A DNA stretch of 64,000 nucleotides from Ascochyta rabiei (Eukaryota; Ascomycota; Dothideomycetes; Pleosporales; Didymellaceae). The notes under the pieces are model-generated. The model was given only the letters and a program-made list of their open reading frames with translations, had not been told where the DNA came from and searched no databases. Location of the stretch: the NCBI RefSeq assembly GCF_004011695.2, contig NC_082418.1:1467557-1531556 (forward strand). Reading direction: 5' to 3'. Of this stretch, positions 58,801 to 64,000 are shown in pieces. The translations under genes were made by a program, and so were the position numbers. Within the stretch, counting starts at the first letter, position 1. Each line of letters opens with the position of its first letter.

Positions 58801-60542
58801 TCATGCTGCCCGCGTCTGTCTCGCCAGGCGGCGTCTCCGTGGTCGTGGCTCCGTTGAATGCCTTGCGAGACGATCTGCAAGATCGCTGCGACCAGCTCAG
58901 CATCCCCTGCGCGAAGTGGGATGGAAGAAGACCGCCGTACTGGGCTCGTATTGTGCTAGTGACGCCTGAGAGCGCAGTCACGAAGGCGTTCGGCAGGTTT
59001 ATTAACGAAAAGCGCATGCTCCATCAGCTAGATCGTATCGTGATAGACGAGTGCCACGTGCTGCTGGAGTCGACACAGGACTGGCGGCCAGACCTCCTCA
59101 AGATGGTGGAGATGACGGAGAAGGGCACACAGGTTGTCTACCTGACTGCAACCTTGCCGCCCACGCTGCAGCCCGCCTTCTTGCACACCGCAGGGCTTGA
59201 TGCCCAGACTGTAACCATATACTGCGATGAACGCACCACGCGAACGAACATTACGTACCAGGTGCTAGAGTACACACGTAGCACGCTAGAAAAAGTACTT
59301 ATTAAGCTCGTGGCTGCGAAGAGGAGTAGGTACGGACCCAAGGCGCAGATCATCGTCTATTGTCCAACTGTGGACGAGACGAAACGGCTTGCGAAGCTTC
59401 TGCAGTGCTCTGCATACTACCGTCAGATGGGCTCAGACGAGGAAAAGGCACGCATGGTGCGAAGCTTCACCCTAGGCATAGAGAAGCTTTGTACAGCCAC
59501 GAACATGCTAGGTCTTAGGCTTGACGCTGCAGGCGTCTGGGTGGTGATCCACGTTGCCATGTGTCCCCTGCTGCTCCAATATGTGCAAGAGAGCAGCCGG
59601 GCGGGACGAACGGGGCTCGACAGCGAGTCTATTGTTATGAGAGCGTGCTATGTAACAAAAGAGGGGAGGGTAGAGAAGGCGCTCGGCTACAAGCTGGAGC
59701 GACCTGCAAAGGAGTTTATGACAGTCGAATCCTGTCAGCGAATCGCGATAGACAAGCACATGGACGGCAGACAGAACAGGCAGCAATGCAAGATGGGAGA
59801 GTCGAAGTGTGATCTATGCGAGCGACACCCCGGTAGTACCAAGCGACAAGCCGTCGAAGAAGAGCAGGAAGAGCCAGAGGAGACGCAGGCCGACACTGCG
59901 GCGGTGGCAGCAGAGGAGCAGCGCAGATGTATAGAGCGAGCTATAGTCGTTAAAGAGCGGAGGGTTAAGATCTGGCAACGGCGAAGGACAGAACAAAAAG
60001 TATATGACCTGGAGCGGCTAGAGCAGCACTTCCAGCGCTGGAGCAATGCGTGCGCCATCTGCATGGCCACTCAGGCTGACCCGGCGCGCCACGACTGGAA
60101 GGACTGTTCAAAGGCCAGCGGAGCGCAGATGATATTAATAGAGTCTAAGGTGAAATCTATGCACTAAGTGAAGTGGGAGAAGTATGCGCGGTGTTTTTAC
60201 TGCTGGGCGCCCTAAGCCATCTGCAACAAGTGGGAGGAAACAAGCATACAGGGTGCGTTTAAGACACAAGGGATGCATGTGCCTTGCTAGTACGATGGAG
60301 TGCTCCAGAGAGCAGTAGCTGCGCTGCTTGCCTGCCAGCCACTGATGTGCACGCCATGGCTGGAGCAGCAGATGCAAGACGCCGCGATTGTGCACGGTAG
60401 CGATGAGCTCCGGCTTTACAAGTGGCTCGGATTAAAGATCAAGATGGGCTAGAGAGACGCGAGCCAGATGTGTCGTTTCCTATATGCTTGGGAGAAGGGG
60501 CATGTGCAGTCGTATTTAGCAGACTAGAAAGAATGTGTTTGA
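55854..60542 (+). pseudogene. Telomere-linked RecQ helicase with zinc-finger and tyrosine-recombinase-like regions, stops only
   Basis: One plus frame runs 1563 codons with no frameshift, interrupted at 56100, 56811, 57645, 57786, 58380, 60165, 60213, 60288, 60450, 60525 and 60540 (7 TAG, 2 TAA, 2 TGA). Order: zinc-finger-like CKPC...HLKERH (residues 40-60) and CLSERCWYTC...HCKDEH (about 105-130); a recombinase-like region (663-868: GRGTE, YHKGYS, TRAWRHA, GHSLKTEEGNY); RecQ motifs GTGKS (Lys979), DECH (1065-1068), TATLPP, QESSRAGRTG; and a Cys-rich tail (CDLCERH, CAICMA...HDWKDC, then CFYCWAP and AIC beyond stops). Motif V reads GLRLD where GLGLD is usual. Lengths and order fit fungal telomere-linked helicases next to telomeres. 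The 5' end is unclear: no in-frame ATG before about 56223. Confidence 0.85.
58416..60167 (+). CDS. Longest open part of the helicase frame (RecQ core)
   Basis: These 583 codons without a stop hold the recombinase-like GHS...Y box at the start, both RecA-like helicase domains and the first half of the Cys-rich tail. The frame has no ATG at 58416 (TTG), so it is not a gene in its own right unless it starts at a later ATG such as 58470. Helicase motifs are complete except for the Gly-to-Arg change in motif V. If expressed from an internal start it could still give a helicase fragment; I consider it part of the pseudogene. Confidence 0.5.
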   Translation: MQSGHSLKTEEGNYGRSIMESPFQTMAKQEEFRRVSMDWHRVLEFASAWEDGRMHPGVCAEMVAQQEKQALQRWSSLAMVDLKAEFRRLAGRPDAEYRGKQEESLKAVMQRRLRVLVVMATGTGKSMLFMLPASVSPGGVSVVVAPLNALRDDLQDRCDQLSIPCAKWDGRRPPYWARIVLVTPESAVTKAFGRFINEKRMLHQLDRIVIDECHVLLESTQDWRPDLLKMVEMTEKGTQVVYLTATLPPTLQPAFLHTAGLDAQTVTIYCDERTTRTNITYQVLEYTRSTLEKVLIKLVAAKRSRYGPKAQIIVYCPTVDETKRLAKLLQCSAYYRQMGSDEEKARMVRSFTLGIEKLCTATNMLGLRLDAAGVWVVIHVAMCPLLLQYVQESSRAGRTGLDSESIVMRACYVTKEGRVEKALGYKLERPAKEFMTVESCQRIAIDKHMDGRQNRQQCKMGESKCDLCERHPGSTKRQAVEEEQEEPEETQADTAAVAAEEQRRCIERAIVVKERRVKIWQRRRTEQKVYDLERLEQHFQRWSNACAICMATQADPARHDWKDCSKASGAQMILIESKVKSMH

Positions 60543-60714
60543 TATAACCGTAACCCGAAACCTTAGGTCAGGAGAAGTCAGGAGAAACGTGCTGTAGGCT
60601 GACTTGCGACTACACAGTGATCACAAGTCAGAAAGTGCAAAACAGCCAAATAGCAACACAGACACTTCAGAGACGTAGAAAGAAACGCCCAGAGAAGGGC
60701 CACCAACCAAAGTA
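60543..60714. other. Spacer after the helicase frame
   Basis: No gene or motif. It leads into the satellite. Confidence 0.4.
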
Positions 60715-61400
60715 GTCCCCACAACCCGAGTGATACCCGCCAACCCAAGTAATACCCGCCAACCCAAGTAGAGCCCCCCAACCCAAGTAGAGCCCCCAAC
60801 CCATACGGATCCCCCAACTTAAGTAGAACCCCCAACCCAAGTAGAGCCCCCAACCCATGCGGATCCCCTAACCCAAGTAGAGCCCCCGACCCAAGTAGAG
60901 CCCCCAACCCAAGTAGAGCCCCTGACCCAAGTAGAGCCCCCAACCCATGCGGATCCCCCAATCCACGTAGTCAGCACCAACCCGCATAGTCAGCATTAAC
61001 CCGCGTAGTAAGCATCAACCTGCGCAGTAAGCATCAATCCACATAGTTACATGGTCAGCATCAAGCCGCGTAGTCAGCACAAACCCGCGTGGTTCCCCAA
61101 GTAGTTCCACAAGTAGTGCGTCAACCCAAGTGGTTGCCCCACCCGAGTGGCACGTCCAACCCGAGTAGGTCCCCTAATCCAAGTGGTTCCTAAGTAGTTC
61201 CCTACGTGGTTCCCCAAGTAGCGCGCCAAGTAGTGCGCCACCCTAAGTGGTCCGAAAGTAGTCCCCCAAAGTGGCCTGAAAGTGGTCCCTGCAAGCCAAG
61301 GGAGTCCACATCAGTGCCCCCAAGTAGTAAGAGCCAATCATTTAAGAAGAGCCCCCGATCCAGGAAGAGCCCACAATCCGGAGAGAGCAGACCAAACCAA
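60715..61400. repeat. Subtelomeric satellite, C-rich AACCCAAGTAGAGCCCCC-type units
   Basis: Roughly 18-bp units (AACCCAAGTAGAGCCCCC, with AACCCATGCGGATCCCCC variants) fill 60760-60960. They change to AACCCGCGTAGTCAGCATC units (to about 61080) and then to CCAAGTAGTTCC and CCAAAGTGG variants (to about 61400). The minus-strand Gly/Leu-rich frames (GLGALLGLG) only reflect the repeat. Confidence 0.85.
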
Positions 61401-61839
61401 GTAAGTCCCCATCCAAAAGCAGCCGTGCGTATTGAAGAAAGTGAGAGTCAGGACAAAGTAAATTTGGATAGATAGTAGAGTAGTTGAGAAAGACATGCGC
61501 AATAGGTAGAAGAGCCAGCAGGATGGTGGATGGGAGAGGTACAAGAAGTTATTCGTGCAAGAGGGCGTCAATCGCGTTAATCGCGCGAATTTAGATTAGG
61601 CAGGGTTGGTTGCTTTGTAAATCGGGTATAAGAATGAATGGTAGAGGGAAAGGGCATTTGAACAGGGTATCAGGTAGATTGGAAAGATAGAACAGGATAA
61701 AAATGACGTGGAGCAAGGTGTTTTGGGCGTTTACATAGTATTGTCACAAGATAGAACAGTAGTTAGGGGAAGTTTGGCAAATCCGATTGTGGTGCCGCAG
61801 CCCAGAAAGGCATTCCTGAACCTGTAGATGCCGTAGTGC

Positions 61840-62215
61840 GTAAGAGAGGGGCGGGCGGAGGGCCCGTCAGGTGTCACAAAGCAGTTGGGCAGGGCGGTAG
61901 AGGGTAAAGGAGAAAGAGGGGAGGTGGGTGGGGCCGTGATAAGGCATCACGAGCAAAGGATGAAGGAGAGAAGAGAGTAGAATAAGGGTGGGCGGTGGGC
62001 CCGTGATAAGGTATCATGGGAGAGGGGGGTAGAGGGTTGGGCGGGGGGGCCCGTGGATGTGCCCCCGGAGCGATGCGGTTAAGAGTGAAGGAGGGGAGGT
62101 GTTTAAGACCGTGAAGCGGGATAGAGAAGAGTAGCAGGTAAGCAGGGTGAAGAAGAGAAAGTGGGTGGGCGGTAGGCCCGTCAAGTGTTACACAAGAGTG
62201 AAGAGGCAGTTATAG
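61840..62215. repeat. G-rich subterminal repeat with GGGCCCGT...GATAAGGTATCA
   Basis: About five imperfect units at intervals of roughly 70-120 bp share GGGTGGGCGGTGGGCCCGT and often GATAAGG(T/C)ATCA. Closely spaced G runs could form quadruplexes on the plus strand. No coding. Confidence 0.65.
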
Positions 62216-62329
62216 AGATAGATAAGCGGTATAGAGAGCGGTTTTAAGGCGAATTTTTTTCAGCAACACAATGGTAGTAGCAATCAGAGTAGTGTTGTTC
62301 ATGCAGCAGTATAACAGCGCGCAAGTAGC

Positions 62330-63894
62330 AGAGATAGGGTTAAGAGATGTATAAAAGAAGAAAAGGAAAGAAAAGAGAAATGAAAGAATTGTTAAGAGAA
62401 GAGAATAGTAGAGAGGATAAAGTAAGAAGAGAAGTAGAAAAAGGTAAAAAATTGTTAAAAGAGTGTTAGTAGGATAGAAAAGATAGTTAAATGTAGTATT
62501 TAATAAAGAGAGAGTGTAAAAGTATTAGAAAAGATATTTAAAGTGATTAAGATGTAAAGATAGTAAATGAAGAAAAAAGAGTAGAAAATAGAGAAAGATG
62601 AAAAGAAAGAATTAAAAAGAAGAGAAGAAAGTAGAAGAAGAAGTTAGTTTATTAAAAGATGTATGAAATAAAAGAGTAGTTAAATAGAAGGTGAAAAGAA
62701 AAGAAAGATTAGAAAGAGTAAAAGTTGAGAAAAGAAAGAAGGTTGAAGAGAAAAAGTGTAGAAAGAGGAAGGAAAGGAAAAAGTAAAGTAAAAAGGAAAG
62801 TTGTAGTTTGTTAGAAATTTAAAAAGGTTGAGGAAGAAGTAAATAAGGAGAAAAGAAGAGAAAAGGTATAAAAAGAAGTAAAAAGTAGAGAGTATATGTT
62901 TAAAGAGTTTATAAAGAGTTTAGGGAAAGAGATAAGAGATAGAAAGAAGAGAGAGATTGAGAAGAAAATTTAGAAAAGTAGAAAGAATAAGAATAGAGTA
63001 AAGAAAGTAAGAGGTAAGGATAGAAGAAAGAAGTAGAAGAAAAGGAAAAGAAGTTAAAAGAGGTTAGTTAAGAAGAAAATAATGTTTAAGAAAGAAAGAT
63101 AAGAGAGTAAAGTAGGTTAAGAAGAGAGTAAGAATAATAGGTAGGTGTTAGTATAGAAAGAGAGTATAAGTTTAGAAAAGAAAAGTTAGTAGGGTAAGAA
63201 GTAAAAGTAGAAATGGGGTAAAAAGAGTAAGAAGAGAGAGGTAAAGGTAGAAAAAAAAAAGGTAAGAAAGAGTAGGAGAAGTAGAGAGAAAAGTAGGAGA
63301 AGTAAGAGGGAAGTTAAGAGAAGAAGGAAAAGGTGAGAGAGTAAGTGTGAGGGTTAGGGTTTTAGTGTTTTAAGAGGAGTTAGAAAGAGAGGTTAGAGAA
63401 GTTTAAAGGTAGGGAAAAAAAGGGTGGAAGAGGAAGAAGTGAAAAGAAAAGAGAGGAAGTGGAAGGAGAAGAGGAGGAAGTGAAAAAAAAAGAGAAGAAA
63501 GTAAAGTAAAGTTTTAAAGAGTTGTAGAGAGTTGAGAAAGAGGTAAGGGTGAGTTAGAAGAGAGTGTGAGTGAAGAGTTAGGGTTTAGGGTAAAAGTAGT
63601 AGTAGAAAGAGAAGTAAAGGTAGAAGGAAAAGTAGAAGAAAAAAGGGAAAGTGTAGAGAAAAAGAAAAGAAAAGAGAGGAAAAGGGAAAAAAGGGTGTAG
63701 AGGTGGAAGTAGTAGAAGAGAAGAGGGTTAGGGTTTTAGAGTGGGAGAGTGTTAGGGTTAGTAAGTAAAGTTAGAGAGAAAGGGGTGTTGAAAGGAGAGG
63801 AGTTTGGATGGAAGAAAGTGGTAGTTGGGAAGGAAAGGAGTAAAGAAGGGTTTAAAAAAGGGAGAGAGAGATGAGATTGGAAGGGGGATTGGAA
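62330..63894 (+). repeat. Cytosine-free, purine-rich telomere-adjacent tract
   Basis: After the C at 62329 not one C occurs on the plus strand up to the telomere. The tract is mostly A and G with some T, full of GAAGAAG and AGAAAG words. It begins with GATAGGGTTAAGAG and contains scattered telomere words (TTAGGG near 63353, 63578, 63727 and 63753). No ORF. Confidence 0.95.
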
Positions 63895-64000
63895 TAGGGT
63901 TAGGGTTAGGGTTAGGGTTAGGGTTAGGGTTAGGGTTAGGGTTAGGGTTAGGGTTAGGGTTAGGGTTAGGGTTAGGGTTAGGGTTAGGGTTAGGGTTAGG
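63895..64000 (+). repeat. Telomere, (TTAGGG)n
   Basis: Perfect TAGGGT units continue to the last base, about 17.7 copies. The G strand runs 5' to 3' toward the right, so this is a true right chromosome end in the assembly. Confidence 0.99.

Noticed and set aside
55854..60542. Stop-codon read-through or recoding (mostly TAG) as an explanation for the open helicase frame
   Set aside because: The same TAG/TAA excess occurs in all dead transposons nearby, so transitions from RIP-like mutation are the simpler cause. Purifying selection across the stops would be needed to revive the idea.
60578..60961. 127-codon Gly/Leu repeat protein on the minus strand
   Set aside because: It is only the translation of the satellite; the unit length changes and no start or splice context supports it.
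60715..61300. CRISPR-like regular repeats
   Set aside because: Units are adjacent and mutually similar, with no unique spacers; this is a tandem satellite in a eukaryote.

Overview
The window is the right-hand end of a chromosome from a filamentous ascomycete (Pezizomycotina; a Dothideomycete such as the Pleosporales is my guess, not shown). It ends in about 17.7 perfect TTAGGG units (63895-64000). The TpA-rich, stop-riddled repeats fit repeat-induced point mutation (RIP: C to T at CpA, on both strands). The small spliced gene has a typical short fungal intron.

Layout. 1-45063 is one pile of nested, RIP-damaged transposons. I could order it from LTR ends and target-site duplications (TSDs): a copia element running in from the left and split by an intact gypsy insertion (gypsy A, 1183-7937, TSD CTCTC); a pogo/Fot1-type element at 8386 split by a copia element (copia D) whose ends lie 35 kb apart (9826 and 45014, TSD CAAAC on both sides); and, inside copia D, another pogo, gypsy B1 (15117-27700, TSD CTACG, itself carrying a solo LTR and copia A), a truncated inverted gypsy B2, gypsy C, a telomere-like CCCTAC tract and a third pogo sitting in the right LTR of copia D. 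45064-50050 is mixed, higher-GC DNA: telomere-like fold-back repeats, a three-copy inverted repeat, a LINE ORF1 remnant, one apparently intact small secreted protein gene (47106-47644) and a MITE with perfect 36-bp ends just upstream of it. 50287-53180 is again RIP-damaged pogo DNA.

53895-60542 holds a divergent gene pair, both broken only by in-frame stop codons and never by a frameshift over 6.5 kb: a 610-codon protein of unknown family on the minus strand, and a 1563-codon telomere-linked RecQ helicase frame on the plus strand. Upstream of the helicase motifs the latter contains a pattern that looks like a complete tyrosine-recombinase catalytic set (R663, K699, R818, H859, Y868, numbering from 55854). 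That is the observation I consider most worth testing: a zinc-finger, tyrosine-recombinase, RecQ, Cys-rich protein beside the telomere.

60543-62329 is subtelomeric satellite. From 62330 to the end (1671 bases) the telomeric G strand contains no cytosine at all, with a sharp boundary.

The only gene that looks functional is the secreted protein gene. The rest are transposons, relics and telomere-associated sequence.
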